Virus record (IMG/VR): IMGVR_UViG_3300009104_000016
Location: 1-64,000 of that record
Source of the DNA: a virus
Reading direction: 5' to 3' (one strand)
Length of the DNA stretch: 64,000 nucleotides
The notes below the pieces were generated by a model. That model was not told the origin of the DNA. It did not search any database and saw nothing but the letters and a program-made list of their open reading frames with translations. Positions 23,210-30,879 of this stretch are shown here, in pieces. Both the position numbers and the translations under genes were made by a program. The first letter of the stretch is position 1. Every line of letters starts with the position of its first letter.

Positions 23210-23422
23210 CTACAGGCGAGGCGGCTCCGGTGGTTTCGTGGACACCTCCGGGTCTTTTTTACGAGGTGCGTAGAACCTACTGGGCCCGGAACCGCCTACC
23301 TGATTCTTTTTGACCGGGGGAGATCTGCGGACGGGCCGGGCGGAAGCACCGCATACATGGCAACTCCTTGGAGAGAATACAAACCTCCACAGTCGCTTAA
23401 GTTGGGCGAGCAAACGTTTCAT
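23210..23422 (-). CDS. Small basic CxxC protein
   Basis: This 70-residue, very basic protein begins with a helix, MKRLLAQLKRLWRFVF, that could be amphipathic and membrane-facing. CHVCG at about 21-25 and a Pro/Lys/Arg-rich tail follow. A GAAAGG about 9 bases before the ATG may be the ribosome binding site. It lies 3 bases before the resolvase start. No family is recognised. Confidence 0.45.
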   Translation of the reverse strand: MKRLLAQLKRLWRFVFSPRSCHVCGASARPVRRSPPVKKNQVGGSGPSRFYAPRKKDPEVSTKPPEPPRL

Positions 23423-23438
23423 GTCAACATACCTTTCT

Positions 23439-23630
23439 TTAAGAAGACGGGCGCGCGCGTTCCCTCCGAGCCTTGCGTCTCTTCATTTCCCTCGAGATAG
23501 CCTCTCTGGCAATCTGAGACGGAGTCGAATGAACCCTGCGAGCTTCCTCTTGGAGCTCATCCCTCATACCTCCGGCGAGGCGGATGTTGAGCTGGCACGG
23601 GAAGGAGATTTTAGCGGAGACGCCTTTCAT
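23439..23630 (-). CDS. Ribbon-helix-helix regulator
   Basis: This 63-residue protein has one beta strand, LNIRLAGGM, followed by two helices, MRDELQEEARRVHST and PSQIAREAISREMKRRKARRER. This is the strand-helix-helix layout of Arc/CopG repressors, where the strand pair enters the major groove. It is the first gene of the minus-strand replication operon, next to the divergent repeat region. It is therefore a good candidate to autoregulate the promoter at 23642-23670 or to bind the repeats. The ATG lies only about 5 bases after the predicted transcription start, which would make it nearly leaderless. Confidence 0.65.
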   Translation of the reverse strand: MKGVSAKISFPCQLNIRLAGGMRDELQEEARRVHSTPSQIAREAISREMKRRKARRERARPSS

Positions 23631-23641
23631 AGTAACTAAAC

Positions 23642-23670
23642 GTAATACACGTATCGGGCGTGCTTCTCAA
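23642..23670 (-). promoter_or_regulatory. Candidate promoter for the minus-strand operon
   Basis: On the minus strand TTGAGA (23670-23665) and TATTAC (23647-23642) are separated by exactly 17 bases, five and four matches to the sigma-70 consensus boxes. The predicted start near 23635 is very close to the RHH gene ATG at 23630. It is the best-matching promoter seen before the long minus-strand operon. Confidence 0.4.
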
Positions 23671-23862
23671 GTAAAAAGGGAAACTACAGCAAAACGCTTA
23701 TGATGAACCCAAAGGTCTTCAGGAACTTGAACTCGGGCAGGCGAAGGAACTCCAACGCAGACCGCAGGCATTTCATGGAAAGGGCACTACTCCTAAGCCG
23801 AGCGTACCCAACGAATAGTCTGTTATTCATACCACCCAAATAGACCCAAGAAGAGGCAAAGG

Positions 23863-23902
23863 CAATGGTGCTCAATGGTGCTCAATGGTGCTCAGTGGTA
23901 TT
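23863..23902. repeat. Four 10-bp tandem units CAATGGTGCT
   Basis: Three exact units start at 23863, 23873 and 23883, and a diverged fourth (CAGTGGTATT) at 23893. The unit length is one turn of DNA helix. It lies 28 bases before a second array with the same 10-bp period. Confidence 0.85.
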
Positions 23903-23930
23903 CATGGCGGTAGGGAGTCCAGAATCCCGT

Positions 23931-24050
23931 AGCCCCTTTTGGGACCTTTTGGGGTCTTTCAGGGTTTTTTGGGGTATTCTAGGGTCTTTTGGGACCTTTT
24001 GGGACCTTCTAGGGTTTTGCAGCCCCTTTTAGGGTCTTTTGGGGGTGGGA
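23931..24050. repeat. Twelve-unit array with exact 10-bp period (GGGnCCTTTT-like)
   Basis: Every 10 bases from 23931 to 24050 a unit of the type GGGACCTTTT, AGGGTCTTTT, AGGGTTTTTT or AGCCCCTTTT begins, without any phase slip. GGGACCTTTT occurs twice exactly and AGGGTCTTTT twice. T-tracts repeated once per helical turn are known to bend DNA, and the G-runs could form quadruplex structures. A binding array for a phage origin protein is the likeliest role. Confidence 0.85.
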
Positions 24051-24133
24051 CGCCAAAAACAAGAAACATAACAAGAAGTCATAAGCGGCTGGGCGGCAAG
24101 AAGTTCGGTCCTTTCTTATTGTTTTATTGTTTT

Positions 24134-24149
24134 TTATACATATGTATAA
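24134..24149. repeat. 16-bp perfect palindrome in an A/T-rich block
   Basis: TTATACATATGTATAA reads the same on both strands. It is embedded in a block of about 55 bases that is almost entirely A/T (24113-24170) and ends in TATAATAGG. It could be an operator or part of an unwinding element. A TATAAT box at 24162-24167 lacks a matching -35 at the right distance. Confidence 0.7.
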
Positions 24150-24402
24150 GTAAAAGTAGTATATAATAGGCAGGGGGCAGGGGCCCCACCCCCAGGGCAC
24201 CCCGGGGGCACCAGGGTTAGGAAACGAAAAACAACAAGAAAACACTAAAAATATTTGTAAGTCTTTGGTAGGTATTTGTTTGAGCCACCGTGTTTGCTTT
24301 ATTGTTTCGATTCGAGTCTTGTTTCTGCTGGAGAGTTTTTATTTTTCTGTTTTGTCTTTTAGATTTTGTGTAATTTCAAAACAGGTATTCTTTAATGTTT
24401 TG

Positions 24403-24422
24403 ACGGGCTCAGCTCGTTTTTT
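24403..24422 (+). terminator. Weak terminator-like hairpin
   Basis: ACGGG and CTCGT can pair (with one G-T pair) around CTCAG, followed by six T residues. If active it would stop plus-strand transcripts that begin in the repeat region before they reach the early genes, acting as an attenuator. The stem is short. Confidence 0.3.
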
Positions 24423-24446
24423 GGTGTTTCGGCGGGTTGGCGGCGT

Positions 24447-24483
24447 TCGGCGCGCACCTACCAGCATCGGCGCGCACCTATCA
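24447..24483. repeat. Two 17-bp direct repeats TCGGCGCGCACCTAYCA
   Basis: Copies begin at 24447 and 24467, 20 bases apart (two helical turns), differing at one base. They lie in a G/C-rich block that contrasts sharply with the surrounding A/T-rich DNA. A dimeric protein-binding site upstream of the early genes is likely. Confidence 0.75.
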
Positions 24484-24616
24484 AAGGGCCCCCCGCCGCC
24501 CCCGCCACCCCGCTAGATTGAAAAAAAAGAAAGGGAACAAATAAGGGTAGGGAAAAAGGAGGAACAGAAAAAGATCCCAAAAATTCCTCAATACGCAATG
24601 TCTAAAATCACTCCCT

Positions 24617-24844
24617 ATGGATGACCCAACCGACTTCGTGTATGAGAACAAACGAAACTACTGGCTGTCCGTTGTCAACGGCACTTCTCCCAACTGGCAT
24701 CCCAACCGAGTTCCTGCAGCTCTCGAAATGCTAAAGTTGATAGAAGAAAGTAGTGTCCCCTGCAAAAACTGCGGATCTAAAGAGTGCTACCACGAAAACA
24801 GCTACTGTGCTAGTTGTTTGCGAGCTCTCATGTTCTGGCCGTAA
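24617..24844 (+). CDS. Small zinc-finger-like protein
   Basis: This 75-residue protein is the first of the early plus-strand genes. The N-terminal half is polar, with YENKRNYWLSVVNGTSPNWHPN. The C-terminal half carries CKNCGSKECYHENSYCASC, a dense CxxC-x4-C-x6-CxxC cluster suited to one zinc ion. An 8-codon frame starting at 24598 ends across this gene's ATG and may couple their translation. No strong ribosome binding site is close to the ATG; a GGAGG sits about 50 bases upstream. The function is unknown, though small zinc proteins at this place often modify host functions. Confidence 0.6.
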   Translation: MDDPTDFVYENKRNYWLSVVNGTSPNWHPNRVPAALEMLKLIEESSVPCKNCGSKECYHENSYCASCLRALMFWP

Positions 24845-24922
24845 GGCTATCACCGGCCAAATTGGCTGGCTCCCTTATCTTTTCTGACTAAAACCAATAA
24901 ATACGACAATAATAATAATACT

Positions 24923-25540
24923 ATGAAATTCTTAAACTATTCTCCTTTAACGGAGATAATTGAATTCAGGCCTGTAGAGACAACTGCGGAGTCCTATATA
25001 ACACCTAACATGTTAAAAATTAGCTACGATCTCCCAGAAAGAGGTCCTCAAGGCGAACACGGCCCTCTTGCCGACGAGATCGGAGGGTACGACCCCGACG
25101 AAATATGGCTGACGAACACAAGCGGGAGTTTTCTAGCCCAATACTCCACGAAGGTGGAAAAGCCGTACATTCGGCATCTTAACAGTACCTTCGAAATAAT
25201 CGCAAGAATTCCGGGACGTCAAAAAGGATCTAACGGCTGGGAATTTCCGGAGGATGAAGCAGCACACCCACATTGGAAAACACTAAGAGCCGGTACAGCT
25301 GTTGCTAAGTCGAACTCAGCATACATTCTCACCCCCGGACAATTCATAGCATGGGTCAATAGTGCCGCCATAGAAGCGGGCTATTGCGAAAGCATGCACA
25401 AATACAAATGGAAGAAACCAGTTTTTCCTCAATACGAAACCTTCTTACAGGAACAGTACTTTCCTGAAGGAGAAGACGGGATTGAGATTTATAACCGTTT
25501 TCTCTTCAAAAAATTGGGGATAGAATATGAGCAATTTTAA
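24923..25540 (+). CDS. Unknown early protein, 205 residues
   Basis: A soluble mixed alpha/beta protein with many aromatic residues and several Pro/Gly loops (ERGPQGEHGPLADEIGG, DPDEIWLTNTSGSF). There are no membrane segments or Cys clusters. It is followed 23 bases later by another unknown gene. Codons favour A/T at third positions, as in all genes of this early block. I do not recognise the family. An AATAATAATAATA run lies just before the start, in place of a Shine-Dalgarno sequence. Confidence 0.6.
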   Translation: MKFLNYSPLTEIIEFRPVETTAESYITPNMLKISYDLPERGPQGEHGPLADEIGGYDPDEIWLTNTSGSFLAQYSTKVEKPYIRHLNSTFEIIARIPGRQKGSNGWEFPEDEAAHPHWKTLRAGTAVAKSNSAYILTPGQFIAWVNSAAIEAGYCESMHKYKWKKPVFPQYETFLQEQYFPEGEDGIEIYNRFLFKKLGIEYEQF

Positions 25541-25563
25541 GCTAAAGCATAACATAAAATAAG

Positions 25564-25872
25564 ATGAAACTATCCGATAAACTTAAAGGAGAAGTGATTC
25601 TCGCACTCAAAAAACGAGAATTCCCTCGTGAATTGATAGACAACTGTATCAATGAGCAAGAAGATATCAGCCAAAAAGCACTCCTACTCGGCATAATCCA
25701 ATTAGGTGCCCAGTTTGGAGGTTTCATGGGAGGTATGACTGAAGACAAATTATGGCTCATTTGCAATACCATGCAAAACACCCCAAATGGCTTGTTAGTC
25801 TCGAAATTCTTCGCACTCGGTTGTCATATAGCAAGATGTAAATGCCCTGAAATGAATGAATACTTAGGATGA
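25564..25872 (+). CDS. Unknown early protein, 102 residues
   Basis: This helical protein has a Gly-rich hydrophobic middle (LLLGIIQLGAQFGGFMGGM) that might insert in or contact a membrane. It has a C-terminal Cys pair, CHIARCKCPE. The 3' end contains a 13-base direct duplication (GAATACTTAGGAT twice) spanning the stop codon, probably a slip duplication. No family is recognised. Confidence 0.55.
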   Translation: MKLSDKLKGEVILALKKREFPRELIDNCINEQEDISQKALLLGIIQLGAQFGGFMGGMTEDKLWLICNTMQNTPNGLLVSKFFALGCHIARCKCPEMNEYLG

Positions 25873-25905
25873 ATACTTAGGATAACTCAAAACAAAATTA
25901 AAACT

Positions 25906-26592
25906 ATGAAAGAAAAAATCACAAAAGATGTCATTGATACAGACACCCCTCTGGGGATAATCCTCTCCGTCTATTGGGACAGAGCCGAGAAAATGGCCAC
26001 CATGAGACCAGATCATCCATTCCACAACACGGATACACTAGAGCACACGAGAAGAGTAGTGCAAGCCTCTCAGCTACTCACCAGTAGACTCGAGCTTCCA
26101 CCACGCGAAGCGATCAACCTGCGGATAGCCGCAATAGCCCATGATCTAGGCAAAGTCGAAACATGGAATCCAGAAGGAAGCCCGTGGTTCAAAGGCCACG
26201 AAGCCGTTTCCGCCGATCTGATGATCGAAAAAGGATTCTCGCCTACCTGCGACATAGTCAATGCCGTTAGACACCACGGCAAACTTCAAAACTTCGACCA
26301 ATTCGGCGACAAAGCCCGACGCAAACTACTCGATAAAATACAAAACCTGAAGCTGTTTATCATGCTCCAAGTTTGCGACGCCGAAGGCTTCTCTCCTTAC
26401 GGAAGAGAAAAAGCCAGAAACCAGCTTCAGACGTTTATAGACTATGTAGAAAACGAACATATCACCCTCCGCAATAGTCTTATAGACCCTCTTGACGACT
26501 ACGAGGTAGCCCAACTCGATAATTGTTGGCTTTGGCTTGAGACATTGTGCTCGTACTATTCAGAAAACAACTACCTCTCCCCCGACCAATGA
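25906..26592 (+). CDS. HD-domain phosphohydrolase
   Basis: This 228-residue protein has the HD superfamily metal ligands in order: His47 (LEHTRRV), His79-Asp80 (IAHDLGK), His98 (KGHEA), His123/124 (RHHG) and Asp158 (VCDAEG). The order H...HD...H...H...D matches metal-dependent nucleotide or phosphodiester hydrolases of the tRNA nucleotidyltransferase-HD type. In a phage it may degrade nucleotides or second messengers used in host defence, or recycle nucleotides. It overlaps the next gene by ATGA. Confidence 0.8.
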   Translation: MKEKITKDVIDTDTPLGIILSVYWDRAEKMATMRPDHPFHNTDTLEHTRRVVQASQLLTSRLELPPREAINLRIAAIAHDLGKVETWNPEGSPWFKGHEAVSADLMIEKGFSPTCDIVNAVRHHGKLQNFDQFGDKARRKLLDKIQNLKLFIMLQVCDAEGFSPYGREKARNQLQTFIDYVENEHITLRNSLIDPLDDYEVAQLDNCWLWLETLCSYYSENNYLSPDQ

Positions 26593-27176
26593 GCACGGAA
26601 GTAATTAAAATCGAGGGGAAGGAACAAAACATCACAGTCAAACCCATAACCTTGTTATATGACGGGAGCTATGGGACGGCGAAAATCGAACCTCCTGATG
26701 AATACATAACCGTTGACTGCAGTCAACTGGTTAATAAATACCACGAACTTGATGATGAAGCTATCGAGTTTTGGATCACGCAACCCATGTTCCTATACAT
26801 GTGGACTACCATGTGGGGTCATAACATCGCTAAGAAAACGGAATTCGCTACAGTACACTGCTTGCCAGAAACTGCAGAAGAATTCAATGATCAAGCAGCT
26901 AATGTCAAACATGTATTCAGCATGTTGGCAGCGTTGATCAACGCCCATGCAATCGCCATAGTCAGTAAGCGAAAGGTTTACTTGAAATACCCAGAACTTG
27001 GACTACACCCCGGAGTTCAAGCAAACCTCGCCGAAATACTTATCTTGCTAACGCACGGAGGTTTTCCTCCATACATTGTGGAAGCAAGCAATCCAAACAA
27101 ACACACGCCCGAGTTTAAAGGCAAGAAGGGTGTGAAAACAATAATAGAACACATAAAACACCGTAATAACAGCTAA
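26589..27176 (+). CDS. Unknown early protein, 195 residues
   Basis: ATG at 26589 overlaps the HD gene stop (ATGA) and is preferred to the open frame from 26547. It is a soluble protein with an N-terminal beta region and a helical middle (AANVKHVFSMLAALINAHAIAIV), then LGLHPGVQANLAEILILLTHGG and a basic tail. Coupled translation with the HD hydrolase suggests a joint function. The family is not recognised. Confidence 0.6.
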   Translation: MSTEVIKIEGKEQNITVKPITLLYDGSYGTAKIEPPDEYITVDCSQLVNKYHELDDEAIEFWITQPMFLYMWTTMWGHNIAKKTEFATVHCLPETAEEFNDQAANVKHVFSMLAALINAHAIAIVSKRKVYLKYPELGLHPGVQANLAEILILLTHGGFPPYIVEASNPNKHTPEFKGKKGVKTIIEHIKHRNNS

Positions 27177-27505
27177 TGTATATAGTAAAAAACGATAAAG
27201 ATAATACTGATAACACCAACAACGCCAAGAGTTCATTTAAAGAGCTCCCAACACCAAGCAAAGCCTCTTGTGACTTCACAACAGGAGCTCTGTTTTGGGC
27301 TTTTTCGCAAGCCCGAGACGCTACCGTTGACGAACACACTAAAATCGAAGATGTGTTTGATAACACAGCGTACCACTTCTTCGCCGCCATGACGGAAGCC
27401 TTCTTCATCAGCAAACTCGAAGATGATACGGCTGCACTAGAAAAAGAGGCCAAAGGATTATCGGAAAAATTGATGCAGCTCAAAAAAGAGTTAAACATCG
27501 AGTAA
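27176..27505 (+). CDS. Unknown early protein with C-terminal coiled coil
   Basis: This 109-residue protein starts on the last base of the previous stop (TAATG). Its N-terminus is Asn/Asp/Thr-rich and probably flexible. The middle is helical (FDNTAYHFFAAMTEAFFISKLED), and the end is a coiled coil (ALEKEAKGLSEKLMQLKKELN). No motif of known function is seen. Confidence 0.6.
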   Translation: MYIVKNDKDNTDNTNNAKSSFKELPTPSKASCDFTTGALFWAFSQARDATVDEHTKIEDVFDNTAYHFFAAMTEAFFISKLEDDTAALEKEAKGLSEKLMQLKKELNIE

Positions 27506-27566
27506 TCGCCGTTCCTGAGCAAGAACTGAAAAGGCTCCTTCTTTAACCTAAAACTAACCTATACTT

Positions 27567-27761
27567 ATGAAAGAAAATCAAAAAAGAAAAGACCCCAGAG
27601 TCGCAGACTTGGAGTCATTTGCAAACAAATACCCTACAGTTATAAAAATGCCGTCTGGGAAAAAACTTGTTAAACCAGACGCTGAAGTATTAAACGCCGC
27701 CAAAAGACTGGAAAACTTCCTTTCCAACAAAGCCCGAGGAGGTCACCCATGGAATTGGTAA
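27567..27761 (+). CDS. Small basic early protein, 64 residues
   Basis: This Lys-rich protein has a central PTVIKMPSGKKLVKPDAEVLNAAKRLENFL segment and ends in HPWNW. A purine-poor leader with ACTTATG precedes it. It overlaps the next 38-residue frame by 13 bases. No family is recognised. Confidence 0.5.
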   Translation: MKENQKRKDPRVADLESFANKYPTVIKMPSGKKLVKPDAEVLNAAKRLENFLSNKARGGHPWNW

Positions 27762-27865
27762 AATTAAGAGCGATTCTACGAAACCTCGTTAGAGTCTGCA
27801 TTAACCCTTTCCTCTCACCCAAACACCAAATCCGAAAAGTAATCGGAATATACAAAATTAAGTAA
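27749..27865 (+). CDS. 38-residue basic peptide
   Basis: ATG at 27749 overlaps the previous gene by 13 bases, with GGAGG 8 bases before it (27738-27742), a good ribosome binding site. The frame ends at TAA 27863-27865, one base before the MYG1-like gene ATG. The peptide is basic and amphipathic (MELVKLRAILRNLVRVC...IRKVIGIYKIK). The strong ribosome binding site argues that it is made. Confidence 0.5.
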   Translation: MELVKLRAILRNLVRVCINPFLSPKHQIRKVIGIYKIK

Positions 27866-27866
27866 A

Positions 27867-28796
27867 ATGAGAATTAAACAAATCATCACACACCCCGGAG
27901 CCGCACACAGAGACGATCTGCTCGCCACCGCCATCCTACTGGCAAATTGCTCCGGATATCCACCTATCATACGAAAAGAGCCAACGGCTAGCGAGCTTAC
28001 AGATCCCGAAATAGCCGTAATAGATGTTGGCAGATCTCACGATCCCGACAAACTAAACTTCGACCATCATCAATTTCCACGAGATGGGATCCCGACCTGT
28101 GCCTTAAACCTAATCACACAGCATTTAGGTTTAGAGGAATCTTTTAAATTAGCAAATAGTTGGTATGACCTTACTGCAGTCGTTGACTGTAAAGGCCCCA
28201 ACTACGCTAAAGACTGGCTGGGTTTACCGAGCTTAGGTTCGTTTTTTCAGATGTGCTCACCTGTTGAAAAATGGTTACTACACCTCTTCCAAGCTGCAAA
28301 GGTGATATTCCCGGAACATCAAAGAAAAGCCATAAGCACTTACTTAGTAAAGAAAAATACCTTCCCCCAAACCACTGCACATTTTCTTTACGAGGCCCTC
28401 ATGAATATGGGAACCCATATGACGGACCTAGCTCAAGAATACAAGGAACGATGGGATGTACTACCTGAAATAGAATCAGTAGATATACCAAATTCGGGTT
28501 TCAAGTTCTTCGATGCCAGACGCTTTGAAAAAAGCGACAACCCAACGCTAGGTTTAAACAACTACATCAGCAGCTATAGACCTGAATGCGTAGTTTCAAT
28601 AACCCAAGATGAAAGGAATAAAGGATATCAAATCTACCGCATGAACGACCATTCAGCGATAGACTTAACCCTTTTGGATAACGACGACCGGATTCTATTC
28701 ACGCACCCGGGAGGTTTCGTTGCCAAAACAAAAGACCAGAACTTAACCGACGAAGATGTTGGTGAATTAATATCGATGGGAGTTAAACGCCTATGA
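27867..28796 (+). CDS. MYG1/DHH-family-like protein
   Basis: This 309-residue protein begins ITHPGAAHRDDLLATAIL, matching the HxxxxHxDD metal-site opening of the MYG1 family (His14, Asp16, Asp17). It continues with AVIDVGR (Asp53) and NFDHHQF (66-70), the DHH metal motif. MYG1-like proteins belong to the DHH phosphoesterase group and are known or proposed as 3'-5' exonucleases on RNA. The C-terminal half contains LFTHPGGFVAKTKD. In a phage it could act on host RNA or signalling nucleotides. It overlaps the next gene by ATGA. Confidence 0.75.
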   Translation: MRIKQIITHPGAAHRDDLLATAILLANCSGYPPIIRKEPTASELTDPEIAVIDVGRSHDPDKLNFDHHQFPRDGIPTCALNLITQHLGLEESFKLANSWYDLTAVVDCKGPNYAKDWLGLPSLGSFFQMCSPVEKWLLHLFQAAKVIFPEHQRKAISTYLVKKNTFPQTTAHFLYEALMNMGTHMTDLAQEYKERWDVLPEIESVDIPNSGFKFFDARRFEKSDNPTLGLNNYISSYRPECVVSITQDERNKGYQIYRMNDHSAIDLTLLDNDDRILFTHPGGFVAKTKDQNLTDEDVGELISMGVKRL

Positions 28797-29371
28797 AGCC
28801 TGTTGGCCAGTGGGAAAAACACCAAGGTAGACGCGATCTAGCAGAGTTATTAGACGACATTAAACGAAAAGATGTCCCCCTCAGTGGGGATATCCACGTC
28901 AATATTCCCGCTAATCGCCTACACCTACTATGTGCTTGTCTTAATACACTCAGCTACAAACTGAGCAAAGAAGATAAGCCTTTCATTCCCGCACAAGGGA
29001 AGAAAAATGCTAACCACAGCAAGCAAGACGGCTTGTTAGAAATCGCAAATCAAATCAAAAACGCAATTAGCAATGATAAACTCAAATCCATTCACGGACA
29101 ACCCGTTCACGGAAGAAACGAAAACCGAGGAGGGGACGCAAACATCCCTGTTCCCCACAAAACCGGAGGAACAAGCCTCAGTAGTATTGGAGGAAACTCC
29201 GGAGGAACAGAACACCCAACAGGAACTCACAGCGGAACCGTTGAAGAACAACTCCGGCAGGGTAAATCTGTTGCTTGGGCCACAGGGACGACTAGTAAAC
29301 CTGAACCAAATGGAGACGTACGCCACACCGAGACCTCAAGGGCCTCAACACACGCCGATACATCCGATTGA
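28793..29371 (+). CDS. Unknown early protein with a long out-of-frame overlap
   Basis: The frame encodes 192 residues. The first 95 look natural (WEKHQGRRDLAELLDDIKR, NRLHLLCACLNTLSYKLSKED, LLEIANQIKNAI). From about residue 96 it becomes His/Thr/Gly/Ser-rich and overlaps the next gene's frame for 299 bases. That tail is probably a by-product of lost termination, or the two frames were once joined by a shift. The start overlaps the MYG1-like gene. No family is recognised. Confidence 0.5.
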   Translation: MKPVGQWEKHQGRRDLAELLDDIKRKDVPLSGDIHVNIPANRLHLLCACLNTLSYKLSKEDKPFIPAQGKKNANHSKQDGLLEIANQIKNAISNDKLKSIHGQPVHGRNENRGGDANIPVPHKTGGTSLSSIGGNSGGTEHPTGTHSGTVEEQLRQGKSVAWATGTTSKPEPNGDVRHTETSRASTHADTSD

Positions 29372-30023
29372 CCACCTCTACACACCTATCAAAAACGAAC
29401 TCACAAACTTTTACTGGGAAGTAGAAGAAGAGTTCTTGGCCATGGATGATGTAAAGCACACCCAAATCTTGATGTTCCACATCAGAGACACGATAGAAGA
29501 AAAAGATGGATATCGATACTTCGGAGACGAAGCTAAAACCACCATAGCCATCATCAACAACAATATCAAAAAGGGAAGAGTAGTCGCATATTCAGGGGTA
29601 CAAGAAATGATATGCATGAACCATTCGGCCGACGGCGAAGTATGCATGGCACATGTACATAAAAAGAAAATCCTAGAAAGGCTGCAGCAAGAAATCCCAA
29701 GATGGATATCACAGCTAAGAGGTTCCATAGTAGATAAAAGGAGAAGACGCCAACATCTAAAAAATCACATACTGGAAGACAACTCGGCGAAAGCTCTGCT
29801 GTTCGACGCCGCCCGTGACAAAAAGAATGGTATTATCAAACCCTCCCGTATGTTCAATATCTATGGCGAGTTCAAGAACCCAACGGAAGCACACAACGCC
29901 CCGCCAAACTCGGCCTTCCTTATGGAACAAGCAATGACCCGGACTGCCGGTTTCACAGCAACTGATCTATTAGGGAAAACTAATAGAATTTGTGCTTTTA
30001 TTGATGAAAAAACAGGTTTCTAA
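29073..30023 (+). CDS. Unknown early protein, 316 residues
   Basis: The first 100 residues are acidic, Thr/Pro-rich and probably disordered, with a tandem NPFTDNPFTEE start. A folded part begins near residue 105 with YWEVEEEFLAMDDVKHTQI and continues with EKDGYRYFGDEAKTTIAIINNN. It has a Cys/His pair (EMICMNHSADGEVCMAHVH) and a basic helix, KRRRRQHLKNHI. I do not recognise the family. The folded part supports this frame as the real one in the overlap with 28793-29371. Confidence 0.6.
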   Translation: MINSNPFTDNPFTEETKTEEGTQTSLFPTKPEEQASVVLEETPEEQNTQQELTAEPLKNNSGRVNLLLGPQGRLVNLNQMETYATPRPQGPQHTPIHPIDHLYTPIKNELTNFYWEVEEEFLAMDDVKHTQILMFHIRDTIEEKDGYRYFGDEAKTTIAIINNNIKKGRVVAYSGVQEMICMNHSADGEVCMAHVHKKKILERLQQEIPRWISQLRGSIVDKRRRRQHLKNHILEDNSAKALLFDAARDKKNGIIKPSRMFNIYGEFKNPTEAHNAPPNSAFLMEQAMTRTAGFTATDLLGKTNRICAFIDEKTGF

Positions 30024-30879
30024 CGAGGCTCTGTTAAAGTTCGGGAAAGGGTCGGCTAAATTAGCTGACCACATCCTGCACTTTAGCATCCCTACAGGCT
30101 TCAGCTGCACTAAATTCGCTCGCTCATGTCTCGCATTTGCCGATAAAGATTCCGGTAAGATAAAACGCGGACCCGATTCAGAATTTACATGCTACTACGC
30201 AAGCTTAGAAGGTTTGTACCCTTCCGTTCGGAAAAACTCTTGGCATAATTGGGAACTATTAAAAGACGCCAAAACCACCAACAAAATGGCATCTCTAATT
30301 CAAAAATCCCTAATTCCGTTAGTATACAAGTACCACAACGAGCACTTAAACTTCCCAACTATACGCATACATGTCGGCGGTGAGTTCTATTCTCGGAATT
30401 ACTGGAACGCTTGGCTCAAGGTAGCAAGAGAACTGACGCCCATTAAATTCTACGCCTATACTAAGGCAATTAGTTATTGGGTTCGCTCAGAAATTAACAG
30501 TGAAATTCCCGACAACCTGAATCTAACTGCATCCTTCGGGGGCTTACACGACGCAGAGATAATCGAATACGGTTTGAAATATAACAAAGTAGTTTTCTCA
30601 AAAGCCGAAGCCGCTGAACTAAAACTACCGATAGACCACAATGACTGGTACGCACATACGGGTACCGTTAACTTCGCTTCGCTCTTACACGGAGTTCAAG
30701 CAAAAGGCAGCAAAGCTTCAGCCGCCATATCTAAACTCAAAAAAGAAGGATTTACTGGATATGGGAAGAATAAAGACTATTCCACCGCCAACCCGGCTCT
30801 CCTTGAACAATGCTATAAATGGCATAAAAGAATCGGAAATAGCGAAATACAATCAATATTGGAACAGCTTGCTGCCTAA
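30004..30879 (+). CDS. GP88-like phage protein
   Basis: This 291-residue protein has the features of the phage/plasmid 'gene product 88' family. It opens with a strand set ending FSIPTGFSCTKFARSCLAFADK. It has FTCYYASLEGLYPSVRKNSWHNWELL (Cys, YAS and VRK-x-x-WHN) and IRIHVGGEFYSRNYWNAW, and later FYAYTKAISYWV and NLNLTASFGG. The family is widespread but its function is unknown. ATG at 30004 is preferred to a GTG at 29992 that lies deeper in the preceding gene. The end overlaps the glycosylase-like gene by over 100 bases. Confidence 0.7.
   Translation: MKKQVSNEALLKFGKGSAKLADHILHFSIPTGFSCTKFARSCLAFADKDSGKIKRGPDSEFTCYYASLEGLYPSVRKNSWHNWELLKDAKTTNKMASLIQKSLIPLVYKYHNEHLNFPTIRIHVGGEFYSRNYWNAWLKVARELTPIKFYAYTKAISYWVRSEINSEIPDNLNLTASFGGLHDAEIIEYGLKYNKVVFSKAEAAELKLPIDHNDWYAHTGTVNFASLLHGVQAKGSKASAAISKLKKEGFTGYGKNKDYSTANPALLEQCYKWHKRIGNSEIQSILEQLAA

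Larger units (their letters stand above)
23631..24597. other. Divergent gene-free region, candidate origin and early control region
   Basis: Nearly 1 kb without a convincing gene separates the minus-strand replication operon from the plus-strand early genes. It holds two repeat arrays with exact 10-bp phasing, an A/T-rich block with a 16-bp palindrome (24113-24170), and a G/C-block with GGGGCCCC and CCCCGGGG (24170-24215). A T-rich stretch (24255-24400) and a pair of 17-bp direct repeats follow. Open frames here have repeat-derived peptides and are not believed. Such a mix of iterons, bendable tracts and a duplex-unwinding-like A/T block between divergent operons is typical of phage replication origins. 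This is inference from layout. Confidence 0.55.

Noticed and set aside
23939-24516. Open frames in the divergent region (peptides such as MGPFGVFQGFLG)
   Set aside because: They only translate the 10-bp repeats and T-rich DNA; no folded-protein pattern.
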